Shown here: positions 6,888-12,856 of the stretch, piece after piece
Position numbering within the stretch: the stretch's first letter is position 1
How the letters are laid out: every line of letters begins with the position of its first letter
NCBI GenBank assembly: GCA_041490205.1
Contig: JBGPSQ010000062.1
Location: forward strand, 1-12,856
Source of the DNA: DATDDB01 sp041490205
GTDB taxonomy: Bacteria > Pseudomonadota > Gammaproteobacteria > Burkholderiales > Gallionellaceae
Reading direction: 5' to 3'
Length of the DNA stretch: 12,856 bases
The notes under the pieces: model-generated
What the model saw: only the letters and a program-made list of their open reading frames with translations
What the model was told of the DNA's origin: nothing
Databases searched by the model: none
Position numbers and translations under genes: made by a program

Positions 6888-7310
6888 CTAGGCAAACCAG
6901 AATTTCGGGAATGGCAGGTTTTGCTCAAGCAGCCATGCGCGGAAGTTATCACGGTAAATGAATTCTTCGTGCAGCTTGCCCAGGTCCGGCTCTTCCGCGC
7001 GCTCGACGATGGAAAACAGGTGGTCAAGGGCTGAGATGCGCAGTATGGATATGGGGCAATCGGGGCGCGCGGTGTAGCCGACATAGGGGTAGCCCCGCAA
7101 TTCCATCGGCTTGTCCGTCAACCCCTTTTTTTGCTGTCCGGCCCAGCGGGCATCGATGCTTTGCAGGCGCAAGCCATCGCAGACCACGGCGCGCGCCAGG
7201 GCGCGTGCAATGATGACTTCATGCTCCAGCCGTTCGCGTGCCCACAGAGTGACCACGTCGCCGAAGCGGTAGGATTCCACAAATTGCGAAAGAGAGCCAG
7301 TTACGTCCAT
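6888..7310 (-). CDS. Unrecognised 140-residue cytoplasmic protein
   Basis: I do not recognise this protein. It has no signal peptide and no membrane helix. It begins MDVTGSLSQFVESYRFGDVV and continues with a helical stretch RERLEHEVIIARALARAVV. A middle part is rich in Gly, Pro and Tyr (ELRGYPYVGYTARPDCP), then comes a helix around LDHLFSIVERAEEP, and it ends DNFRAWLLEQNLPFPKFWFA. That last segment, an acidic or aromatic lead followed by a W-L-x-x-Q-x-x-P-x-P-x-F-W pattern, recalls endings I associate with small uncharacterised proteobacterial proteins. The ATG at 7310 has AAGGG seven bases upstream. It lies 8 bases after the beta-barrel gene and 16 bases before the YdjM-type gene, so it is very likely co-transcribed with both. 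It is a real gene by context, with unknown role. Confidence 0.72.
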   Translation of the reverse strand: MDVTGSLSQFVESYRFGDVVTLWARERLEHEVIIARALARAVVCDGLRLQSIDARWAGQQKKGLTDKPMELRGYPYVGYTARPDCPISILRISALDHLFSIVERAEEPDLGKLHEEFIYRDNFRAWLLEQNLPFPKFWFA

Positions 7311-7318
7311 ATGCGCCC

Positions 7319-7828
7319 TTAAAAAATAAACATGGCACTGAGGGTGACCGGGTAGCTCACGCCGCTGGCCCTCCCGTCGGCGCTGGCAGCATAGACAATG
7401 CGGTTCACTTCCGCGCGGAAGGCCAGGTGATTGTTCAAATGGTATTGTTCGCCCAATCCGAAAAAGATGCCTTTGTCGAACCACATCTGGTGGGCGGTTG
7501 CCACATTGGAGAAGGTGGTGGTTTGCCGTCCCAGGCCAATGCGGAACAGGAAATTGAAGCCGTTGCTGGGCGTGGCATTCTGCACCAGCGAGATGCCGAC
7601 AAAACTGGCGGTGCCGCCCCCGTTCACCTTGCCCAGGTTGATGGAATTAAGCTCCAGCGCATCCACCCTGGTTCCGCCGCCCACGCTGAAAGACGACCCT
7701 TTGGTTCCGCCGCCGCCCGTCGCGTAAAACAGGCTTTGGGATCCGGCATCGTCCGCCACGGCATGGAGGGGCAAGCAGGCCAGGGCGAATGCGGCAAGGC
7801 GAAGTTTCATCATATTGAAGATCATCAT
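7319..7828 (-). CDS. Small outer-membrane beta-barrel protein (OmpA-barrel-like)
   Basis: The 169-residue product has a signal peptide with an AVA-DDA cleavage site after residue 25. The mature part is Gly-rich with short alternating hydrophobic strands and ends in aromatic Phe (TLSAMFIF), as outer-membrane barrels do for BAM recognition. The penultimate segment, YHLNNHLAFRAEVNRI, resembles the Y-x-F/L-x-x-x-L-x-x-R-x-E strand pair of 8-strand OmpA-type barrels. Size suggests an 8-strand barrel without a peptidoglycan-binding domain. A PagL deacylase is similar in size, but its His-Ser active-site signature is not visible. The start is uncertain: four in-frame ATGs exist at 7828, 7825, 7813 and 7810, none with a strong ribosome site. 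It heads the four-gene operon running to 5743. Confidence 0.72.
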   Translation of the reverse strand: MMIFNMMKLRLAAFALACLPLHAVADDAGSQSLFYATGGGGTKGSSFSVGGGTRVDALELNSINLGKVNGGGTASFVGISLVQNATPSNGFNFLFRIGLGRQTTTFSNVATAHQMWFDKGIFFGLGEQYHLNNHLAFRAEVNRIVYAASADGRASGVSYPVTLSAMFIF

Positions 7829-7869
7829 GTGGCGGTTGGTCCTGATGCTTATGGTAAAACGGTTCCTGA

Positions 7870-7875
7870 ATTATA
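7870..7875 (-). promoter_or_regulatory. Perfect -10 box upstream of the beta-barrel operon
   Basis: A TATAAT hexamer lies on the minus strand about 42 bases before the first ATG of the beta-barrel gene, inside the 66-base gap after the S24-like gene. No good -35 hexamer is found at 16-18 bases, so this is a candidate only. Confidence 0.35.
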
Positions 7876-7894
7876 ATCCATGGCAATTGTTTAT

Positions 7895-8227
7895 TTACGC
7901 CACATCAACGATCACCTTCGTTACAACGCCGCATACGGCGGCATAATCTTCCAGCCGTATGATGGAACGGAGCGGATCAAGAGGCTTGATGCATGCCACG
8001 CCGTTTTCAACGGCAAACTGCCCGAGCTGCTCCTCGCTTCCGTTCAGTCGAGCGATTACGAAATTTCCGTTCTCGGGAATTGCTTCGGTTTCCACAATCA
8101 GGATCGCGCCTTGCGCAAAACGTGGCGCCATGCTGTCGTCAGTGATGCGCAGGGCGCGGGTGCTGCTCGTTGCCGGGGCGGCTGCGTTCAGCCGTTGCTC
8201 CGTGGTGGCTGGTTCATGATTATCCAC
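7895..8227 (-). CDS. Stand-alone S24/LexA-like fold protein lacking the catalytic lysine
   Basis: This 110-residue protein matches the C-terminal S24 domain of LexA, UmuD and phage repressors. DDSMAPRF (30-37) holds the nucleophile-position Ser32. GAILIVETEAIPENGNFVIARL (40-61) supplies the usual beta strands, and IKPLDP (80-85) plus the ending CGVVTKVIVDVA complete the fold. The catalytic lysine lies 37 residues after the serine in LexA (119/156) and UmuD (60/97). The equivalent residue here is Gly69, with no Lys nearby; Lys81 is 12 residues too far. No helix-turn-helix domain is present; the first 25 residues look disordered. Self-cleavage and DNA binding are therefore unlikely. It starts at a GTG at 8227 with GGAG seven bases upstream; a near ATG at 8238-8236 is out of frame. 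It lies 66 bases ahead of the beta-barrel operon and may be co-transcribed. Confidence 0.75.
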   Translation of the reverse strand: MDNHEPATTEQRLNAAAPATSSTRALRITDDSMAPRFAQGAILIVETEAIPENGNFVIARLNGSEEQLGQFAVENGVACIKPLDPLRSIIRLEDYAAVCGVVTKVIVDVA

Positions 8228-8575
8228 TGCTATACTCCATTCTCAGGCGGGCACCTAATGATATAGGCAGATTTTGTCCTGCATTCTGCTTTATTAAGGG
8301 CAGGGGTCATGCAGCATGTAAAGTTTTGTCCGGCAGCAGTGTCATATGGCTGGCCATCGCGGGATGGAAATACCTGGGGGCGCGCAATTTTTCCTTGAAT
8401 TGATGAAGGTTGGATGATGCGGCACGTTTGTGTGCGGATGATGGCGCCGTGTGTGCCGAAAGTGTGGGATATATGCAATGCGCATGAACTTGCTGCGCGA
8501 ACGTGAATACTGGAATAAACTTCGCAGGTATGCAGCATGATTTTTTCACAAGGTAGATGTCAGAATTTTAAAGTT
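8228..8575. other. 348-base non-coding gap between divergent genes
   Basis: This gap separates the minus-strand S24-like gene from the plus-strand M48 lipoprotein gene and must hold both promoters. Open frames inside it give low-complexity, family-less peptides and I do not accept them. It contains a GCAG-N8-CTGC dyad at about 8265-8280, near the S24-like gene, and an imperfect 24-base tandem duplication at 8412-8459. No convincing sigma-70 promoter, RNA gene or terminator is visible. Confidence 0.6.
8412..8459. repeat. Imperfect two-copy tandem repeat, period 24
   Basis: GGATGATG occurs at 8412-8419 and again at 8436-8443. Each copy is followed by related G/C/T-rich bases ending in GTGTGC-like text. 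Only the first eight bases are exact, so this is a weak repeat. Confidence 0.3.
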
Positions 8576-9400
8576 ATGTCAGCCCGTCGAATTCTCGTTC
8601 CCTTTCTTCTTGTATTTCCTCTGGCCATTCTCGGCGGATGCACGACCACCACTGGTGGCGGGGCGGTTGGCGCCAACCGCCCGCAGTTGATGCTGATCTC
8701 TTCGGACAAGCTCAACGAAATGGCGGCGCAAAGTTATGCCAAGCTGAAGGCCGATTCCGCCGCAAAAGGCGCCCTAAATGAAGACCGCGTAATGTTGCTG
8801 CGCATCCGCGCGATTGCCGCGCGCATCAAGCCGCAAACCGGGGTGTTCCGCGAGGATGCGCCGGGCTGGAATTGGGAGGTGAACGTCATTTCCAGCAACA
8901 CGCTCAACGCATTCTGCATGCCGGGCGGCAAGATCATGTTTTATTCCGGGCTGATCGATCAACTGCACCTCACCGACGATGAGATCGCCATCGTGATGGG
9001 GCATGAAATATCGCATGCGCTGCGCGAGCACTCGCGCGAGCAGGTGTCTCAGGCGATAGCCGCGAGGACCGCGATCGACGTGGGCGTCGCCCTGCTGGGG
9101 CTGGACACGAGCGCATCGGACGTGGCGGCTATCGGCTATGAAAACTTTGTCGCCACCAAATTCAGCCGCACCGACGAGAGCGAGGCTGACCGCATGGGCC
9201 TGGAACTCGCGGCGCGCGCCGGTTACGACCCGCGCGCGGGCGTCACCCTGTGGCAAAAAATGATGGAAGCGAGCAAGGGCGGCGGGCGTCCACCGGAGTT
9301 CCTCAGCACGCATCCGGCGGAAGAAAACAGAGTGCGGGAAATCGAATCCCTGTTGCCGAAAGTCATGCCGCTGTATGAGGCCGCGCACCGCGGGAATTGA
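8576..9400 (+). CDS. M48 family zinc metalloprotease, outer-membrane lipoprotein (LoiP/YcaL-like)
   Basis: This 274-residue protein is an M48 peptidase. The zinc site HEISH is at 143-147, and the third ligand is Glu201 in RTDESEADRMG. Upstream, GWNWEVNVISSNTLNAFCMPGG (97-118) is the typical M48 strand region, and FLSTHPAEENR provides the usual histidine near the C-terminus. Residues 1-21 form a lipoprotein signal with lipobox LGGC and Cys22 as the lipidated residue. Thr at +2 rather than Asp favours sorting to the outer membrane. Relatives such as LoiP and BepA help clear or assemble outer-membrane proteins; BepA also has TPR repeats, absent here. I chose the ATG at 8576 because the lipoprotein signal starts there. 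An in-frame ATG at 8537 would add 13 residues. Neither has a strong ribosome site. It is a single-gene unit on the plus strand. Confidence 0.92.
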   Translation: MSARRILVPFLLVFPLAILGGCTTTTGGGAVGANRPQLMLISSDKLNEMAAQSYAKLKADSAAKGALNEDRVMLLRIRAIAARIKPQTGVFREDAPGWNWEVNVISSNTLNAFCMPGGKIMFYSGLIDQLHLTDDEIAIVMGHEISHALREHSREQVSQAIAARTAIDVGVALLGLDTSASDVAAIGYENFVATKFSRTDESEADRMGLELAARAGYDPRAGVTLWQKMMEASKGGGRPPEFLSTHPAEENRVREIESLLPKVMPLYEAAHRGN

Positions 9401-9531
9401 CCGCATTGCATTTAACCCATATACAACCTCATTCAGCTTGCCATGTTAACTTTCATAATGGAGCGGTTTGTCAAACAGAATGCCCTGATTCATGCGATTT
9501 CAAATAACTGCATTTCTTCCTCCATGCATCT

Positions 9532-10440
9532 TCAATACATGTGAACTGCAATGACATGCCAGGCACCTGCGAACACCAGTATGTAAACTGGCGGTACGTG
9601 CAAGATGTTCCATAGGGAGAACAGCTTTTCGTAAGTTTCAAATTGGGCAAGGTCCTGAATGGCATTCAGATACGCCTGGATGAAAGTCCTGCTCTGGTGA
9701 AAGAGCTCATCCAGATCCCTCATTTGTATTTCATTCCAGTTTTTTTCCGCCGCGTCCGCGTACATGGTATCTTCCAATTCGATTGTCAACGTATGGGATA
9801 ACAGCCTGGCACGCATGCCCACGGTCAGGAAATTCCACAGCTTGAGTTTTCCGTTTTTTGACGAGTTCGTCGCATAGTCGCGAAATTCAGCCAGCTTCCG
9901 TTGGATGCCGGGGGCAAAACTCAGGTTGGATTTGACATCCCCGTACCCGTCCAATTCCTTCTGCAACAGCTGGTGCGAGGCTTGCCTGCCGTAAAGGCCC
10001 ATGTGGACTTTGGTATAGAAAAAGCGGCCGAAGATTCCGCTTCCCGATACGACCATCGTTGCTATCAATGCCGCCCCTGAATTGATCGATGATATTTCAA
10101 ATGTGGAATGGAACATGATCAGCGCTGGCCCGAGCACGCCGAACACCATATGCCACTGAAACCATTTCGGCAGGACGATCCAGTTTTTCATGAATTCGAC
10201 ACGCTTGCGCAACGGGTAAAGCAAAAGACTCAGCATCATCAGCCCCCCCGCCAGTCCCAGGTTGTAACCTATCCTGTCTCCAGCCTTATACAGGTGTTCG
10301 CGAGAAATGATGTATCCGGTAACCATCAGCAAGGTGATCGCAATCATATACATCGTCCAGCCATAATCCTTGGGCAGGTCGATTTTCCGCTTGTGCTTGC
10401 GCCTTTCGGCAAATAGAGGATTGATGGTTTGAGTTGACAT
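9532..10440 (-). CDS. Predicted diheme b-type membrane protein with large soluble insert
   Basis: I do not know a name for this 302-residue protein. It has about five membrane helices (roughly 29-46, 61-77, 95-115, 122-141 and 280-298). The third helix carries His97 and His111 and the last carries His281 and His295; each pair is separated by exactly 13 residues. Two H-x13-H helices are the bis-heme ligand pattern of ferric reductase/NOX-type cytochromes b. A further His300 is near the C-terminus. Between the fourth and last helices lies a soluble, charged, helical insert of about 135 residues (145-278, with TIELEDTMYADAAEKNW). No flavin or NAD domain is present, so it would need a partner for electrons. 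The ATG at 10440 is chosen over an in-frame TTG at 10458; neither has a clear ribosome site. Heme binding is inferred from spacing alone. Confidence 0.7.
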   Translation of the reverse strand: MSTQTINPLFAERRKHKRKIDLPKDYGWTMYMIAITLLMVTGYIISREHLYKAGDRIGYNLGLAGGLMMLSLLLYPLRKRVEFMKNWIVLPKWFQWHMVFGVLGPALIMFHSTFEISSINSGAALIATMVVSGSGIFGRFFYTKVHMGLYGRQASHQLLQKELDGYGDVKSNLSFAPGIQRKLAEFRDYATNSSKNGKLKLWNFLTVGMRARLLSHTLTIELEDTMYADAAEKNWNEIQMRDLDELFHQSRTFIQAYLNAIQDLAQFETYEKLFSLWNILHVPPVYILVFAGAWHVIAVHMY

Positions 10441-10472
10441 TGATAGCCAGGAAACCAATTGGACATGATGAA

Positions 10473-10501
10473 TTCATACGCTTGATTGTCCTGGTAGACA
10501 A
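10473..10501 (-). promoter_or_regulatory. Candidate sigma-70 promoter for the diheme-like gene
   Basis: On the minus strand TTGTCT (10501-10496) and TATGAA (10478-10473) are spaced by 17 bases, each matching four of six consensus bases. The start of transcription would lie about 25 bases before the ATG. A perfect dyad covers the -35 box. Confidence 0.4.
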
Positions 10502-10502
10502 T
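10485..10502. promoter_or_regulatory. Dyad ATTGTC-N6-GACAAT, possible operator
   Basis: Perfect 6-base arms around a 6-base spacer overlap the proposed -35 box of the diheme-like gene. The 18-base span is typical of a dimeric regulator site. No regulator gene lies next to it, and I do not recognise the motif. Confidence 0.35.
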
Positions 10503-10509
10503 ACCTTGA

Positions 10510-10521
10510 ATCCTGTAGGAT
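10510..10521. repeat. Short dyad ATCCT-GT-AGGAT
   Basis: Perfect 5-base arms around two bases lie eight bases beyond the ATTGTC dyad, just upstream of the proposed promoter. It is short enough to be chance. Confidence 0.25.
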
Positions 10522-10561
10522 GCCCCTAACTGCCTAATTGTTAATGAGCTGCGATTGCCGC

Positions 10562-10596
10562 CCACCGGCTCTTTTGCCGGTGGTGACCGGCTTTTT
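10562..10596 (+). terminator. Hairpin and T-run facing the plus strand, with an overlapping alternative hairpin
   Basis: Stem GCCGGT (10576-10581), loop GGTG and stem ACCGGC (10586-10591) are followed by TTTTT at 10592-10596, a textbook plus-strand intrinsic terminator. An alternative stronger stem, CCACCGGC (10562-10569) with GCCGGTGG (10576-10583), uses the same bases and would exclude the first. On the minus strand, where the flanking genes lie, the hairpins have no T-run after them. They could still stabilise or end the transcript that leaves the 428-residue gene, whose stop is at 10624. Confidence 0.5.
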
Positions 10597-10623
10597 GTTA
10601 AGGAACTGAACCGCAGCGTCCGG

Positions 10624-11910
10624 CTATCTCGAAGGCGCCGGGTTTGCGTTGATCACTTCAGCCAGTGACGCCAAAGCAGTGAGCTTTGCGCATGGCTCCC
10701 GGGTATCGTGCAAGCCGGTTCGGTGAGAGCATATCTTGAGCAAGGTTGGTACATGTGTCATAAGATATGGATACAGGTTTTTTTTGCGTTCTTCGTTGCG
10801 CGGATCAGTCAATATGGCTGATGCTGTCAGGATCATGTAGTCACTGTTCCGCGTGACTCTCTGGTCATTGAGTATTGCATCGATGGCTGGCGTGGATGGC
10901 CATTGCCCAAGGATGGCGAGAATATGATCATGGGCATAACGGGAATCCATCCTGGGTATCAGCCGCCTTAACACCGCGGGGACCATAGCCGCGTCCGGGC
11001 TCTTTGGAAAATCCTCAATGTTTTTGAAACCCAGTGCTGCGGAAACAAACTTGAATTTGTCCGGGAAGTGATAATCCGGGCTATCCGGGTAAAGATATTT
11101 GCATTCCCAAATATGTTCCCCACCAGGGAATTTGGGCGGGAATGCGTAAGAAATAAAACTGGGTGACTCCCAGAATGCGAGCAAACCACCCCCGTACTGC
11201 GATCCCCATCTCAGCTCCAATGGGTAGTTGCCGCCGCCAAGACACGCGGGTCCGGTATAGCGGTTCGGGGCGCGGTCTCCGATAAATAGCTGTGCCTGAG
11301 AATTTGGAGCGCCATCGCGCATCGTCTGGCTAATACAGCGCTGAAAGGCATATCTGGCCAGCACGACCCGACGCAATTCTGCCCGGTCTCCGCCTGAATT
11401 TTCAAAATCAATGCACTCGGGGCCTTCATGTAACTTGAGAACAGAAGTCTTGTTTTGACCGGGATATGATGTTTGCACTTCGTCAACCACTCCAGCGGCT
11501 ACGAGCGCTCCGACATCCTTGTTGCCGTCAAATCCCTCAAACCCAAGCGTTTCGATAGAGCGAGGCTGAATGGATGCAACCGTGCGCTGCTGCATCAAGC
11601 TTGCGATCTTCCGGGCGCGCAGATCAGGTTCAAAGTGCGCGCGAATGACCTCGACTGAATAATGAAGAAAGGGAAGCGTCGCCAAAATAAGCGACCAGGT
11701 GGCGATCTTTCGTTTTCTGAACAAAACCCATATGACGCGAGCGCAAAAGATGAGCACCAGGCCGTAGAAAATCAAATTCACCATGGCCATAACGAACATG
11801 GCAAGCCCAATTGCGGCGGGTCCTCCATGCGCATGTGCCGATTCTGCGAACATGAATACGGCTAATAGTGCGCATGTTTTCCTTGTGAAAAATCGAGATA
11901 TGAAATTCAT
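10624..11910 (-). CDS. Unrecognised membrane-anchored protein with cysteine-rich extracytoplasmic domain
   Basis: I do not recognise this 428-residue protein. It has a signal peptide (1-27, cut after SAHA at HGG) and two membrane helices (about 33-62 and 71-88) joined by a short positive loop FRKRK at 64-68 that should be cytoplasmic. A large domain of about 340 residues follows and should lie in the periplasm. That domain has six cysteines (166, 192, 223, 270, 394, 407), an even number consistent with disulphides. The middle part is rich in Gly, Pro and aromatics (PACLGGGNYPLELRW, 221-235). The last 120 residues look helical, perhaps HEAT-like (AAMVPAVLRRLIPR; HDHILAILGQWP). The ATG at 11910 overlaps the stop codon of the preceding gene by four bases, so translation is probably coupled. 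No enzyme motif is visible. Confidence 0.75.
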   Translation of the reverse strand: MNFISRFFTRKTCALLAVFMFAESAHAHGGPAAIGLAMFVMAMVNLIFYGLVLIFCARVIWVLFRKRKIATWSLILATLPFLHYSVEVIRAHFEPDLRARKIASLMQQRTVASIQPRSIETLGFEGFDGNKDVGALVAAGVVDEVQTSYPGQNKTSVLKLHEGPECIDFENSGGDRAELRRVVLARYAFQRCISQTMRDGAPNSQAQLFIGDRAPNRYTGPACLGGGNYPLELRWGSQYGGGLLAFWESPSFISYAFPPKFPGGEHIWECKYLYPDSPDYHFPDKFKFVSAALGFKNIEDFPKSPDAAMVPAVLRRLIPRMDSRYAHDHILAILGQWPSTPAIDAILNDQRVTRNSDYMILTASAILTDPRNEERKKNLYPYLMTHVPTLLKICSHRTGLHDTREPCAKLTALASLAEVINANPAPSR

Positions 11911-12856
11911 GGCTCCGAAAGCTCCTCCAGCATCAGGTGCAGATTGTTGTCTATCTCCCTAGCGGCGGCTTCCAGCTTGTCGGCACGAGCGCTGAAGTGG
12001 TAGGTGACCTGCGGGCCGGATTTCAGGCGATAGCTGGTCGTGCAGCTCAGCGCCCCGGCCGGTGCCGAGCCCTGGCATTTCAGAGTGAACGGATCCCCGG
12101 CATCGTTTGTCCATGTTCCGGGGCGCGACACCCAATAGCCATTGGCATGGCGCTCAAAACTGTCAATTTGCTGCGGTTCGAGGGGGTGTTTGGCGGCAAG
12201 TGCCTTGTCGCGGCTCTCGATAAAATTCGCGTAGGTATGACCGGACATCAGGTGTTTGCGGTCGTATTTCTCCGGCGAATATATGTTGGCAATGGCCGGA
12301 TATGCGCCATCCGCGGCGTGGGGTTCCTGGTCGCATAATTCCCTGCTCCAGCGGCTTTGGGTTTCCTGGCAAAATCTGCCGCGCATCGGGATGCTGAAAT
12401 CGAGGTTCAGGATTTCGGCGTGGATCGGATCGTGCGCATTCGGAGTCTTTTCGCAAATATCGCGAAGCGCCCTGTTCGACTGGAAGTGGTATGAGTATTT
12501 TCCCGCTCGGATCATGATGACGGGTGCAGCCGGGAGGTAGTAGGTTGCGCCGGCAACCGTCACCGTATATTTTTTTGCCAGGCAGGTTTCGGCAGGCGCG
12601 CGCATTTCCCAGTTCCGCAATTTGACGCTTGCCGAGTGTCCTATTTCCCCTGCCGTCGAGCCGGGCAACAGGATCAACCCGGTAATCGATACTGCGACAA
12701 GCAGAGCCGTTATTCTTGTTCTGTTTGGTAATCGGTGGAGCTGTGCGCGCGCTTTTACGCTCGCCGTCAGCCTTCCTGCAAACCCCGCCAGGGATCGCCT
12801 GTATCGAAGAAGGAGGATGCTTGTAACGAGCAACGCAAAATAATGGGAGAAGATTG
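11907..12856 (-). CDS. Unrecognised membrane-anchored cysteine-rich protein (5' end beyond window)
   Basis: I do not recognise this protein. The frame is open to the right edge, and the residues before the first possible start (a TTG at 12833) read IFSHYFA and continue a hydrophobic helix ending ILLLRYRR. The true start is therefore probably outside the window. A positively charged cytoplasmic loop (VKARAQLHRLPNRTR) follows, then a second membrane helix (about 12711-12654). A periplasmic domain of about 250 residues with six cysteines completes it. Its end has a beta-rich stretch (FTLKCQGSAP...LSCTTSYRLKSG) and a helical tail (ADKLEAAAREIDNNLHLMLEEL). The gene overlaps the next one by the four bases ATGA. 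Shared topology, cysteine count and overlap suggest that the two products act together. No catalytic motif is visible. Confidence 0.72.
   Translation of the reverse strand, partial: IFSHYFALLVTSILLLRYRRSLAGFAGRLTASVKARAQLHRLPNRTRITALLVAVSITGLILLPGSTAGEIGHSASVKLRNWEMRAPAETCLAKKYTVTVAGATYYLPAAPVIMIRAGKYSYHFQSNRALRDICEKTPNAHDPIHAEILNLDFSIPMRGRFCQETQSRWSRELCDQEPHAADGAYPAIANIYSPEKYDRKHLMSGHTYANFIESRDKALAAKHPLEPQQIDSFERHANGYWVSRPGTWTNDAGDPFTLKCQGSAPAGALSCTTSYRLKSGPQVTYHFSARADKLEAAAREIDNNLHLMLEELSEP

Noticed and set aside
7319..7828. PagL-type lipid A deacylase
   Set aside because: Size and barrel character fit, but the conserved His-Ser active-site signature near the C-terminus is not seen.
8230..8549. 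Two overlapping minus-strand open frames in the gap before the M48 gene
   Set aside because: Their peptides have no recognisable domain, no good ribosome site and no downstream coupling, so I treat the stretch as non-coding.
8774..9406. A 210-codon minus-strand open frame
   Set aside because: It is the antisense shadow of the M48 peptidase gene, which has all its zinc-site motifs.
9401..9531. Terminator between the converging M48 and diheme-like genes
   Set aside because: Only a short GTTTG-T-CAAAC dyad at 9466-9476 is visible, without room for a loop or a T-run.
10434..10462. Plus-strand promoter from the perfect TTGACA at 10434
   Set aside because: At 16-18 bases downstream there is only AATTGG-like text, so no -10 box supports it.

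Overview
The window is about 12.9 kb of fairly compact bacterial chromosome, and most genes lie on the minus strand. I see no tRNA, rRNA, CRISPR array, transposase or phage structural gene. Signal peptides, an outer-membrane beta-barrel, a lipoprotein with an outer-membrane sorting signal, TrpD2/YbiB, DUF1287 and DUF5329 all point to a Gram-negative proteobacterium. A betaproteobacterium of the Nitrosomonadales/Gallionellaceae type is my best guess. This is inferred from protein style and not from any marker gene.

Region 1 (1-3842, minus strand) reads, in transcription order, as a truncated fdsG-like fragment (formate dehydrogenase gamma N-terminus), moeA (molybdenum insertion into molybdopterin), a Ser/Thr protein kinase fused through four membrane helices to a GGDEF diguanylate cyclase, and a second closely related kinase that runs off the left edge. 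moeA and the kinase-GGDEF gene are 19 bases apart and probably co-transcribed. The two kinase domains are tandem paralogues. Region 2 (4117-5613) holds a plus-strand exported DUF5329 protein converging on a minus-strand trpD2/ybiB gene, with a hairpin terminator between them.

Region 3 (5743-8227, minus strand) is a tight run of five genes: a stand-alone S24/LexA-fold protein that lacks the catalytic lysine, a small outer-membrane beta-barrel, an unrecognised 140-residue protein, a YdjM/DUF457-type membrane protein, and an exported DUF1287 protein. The last four are separated by 8 bases, 16 bases and an 11-base overlap, so they look like one operon concerned with the cell envelope. Region 4 (8228-9400) is a non-coding gap followed by a plus-strand M48 metalloprotease lipoprotein.

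Region 5 (9532-12856, minus strand) holds the least familiar genes. One is a 302-residue membrane protein with two H-x13-H helices, a ferric-reductase-like bis-heme pattern, split by a large soluble insert. Upstream of it are two membrane-anchored proteins with six extracytoplasmic cysteines each, whose genes overlap by four bases. The second of these is open to the right edge. The gap between the cytochrome gene and this pair is full of dyads and carries a hairpin plus T-run that faces the plus strand, opposite to all flanking genes.

The observations most worth following are the kinase-4TM-GGDEF fusion with its tandem kinase, the predicted diheme protein with an inserted soluble domain, the cysteine-rich gene pair, the catalytically incomplete S24 protein, and the formate dehydrogenase remnant abutting moeA.
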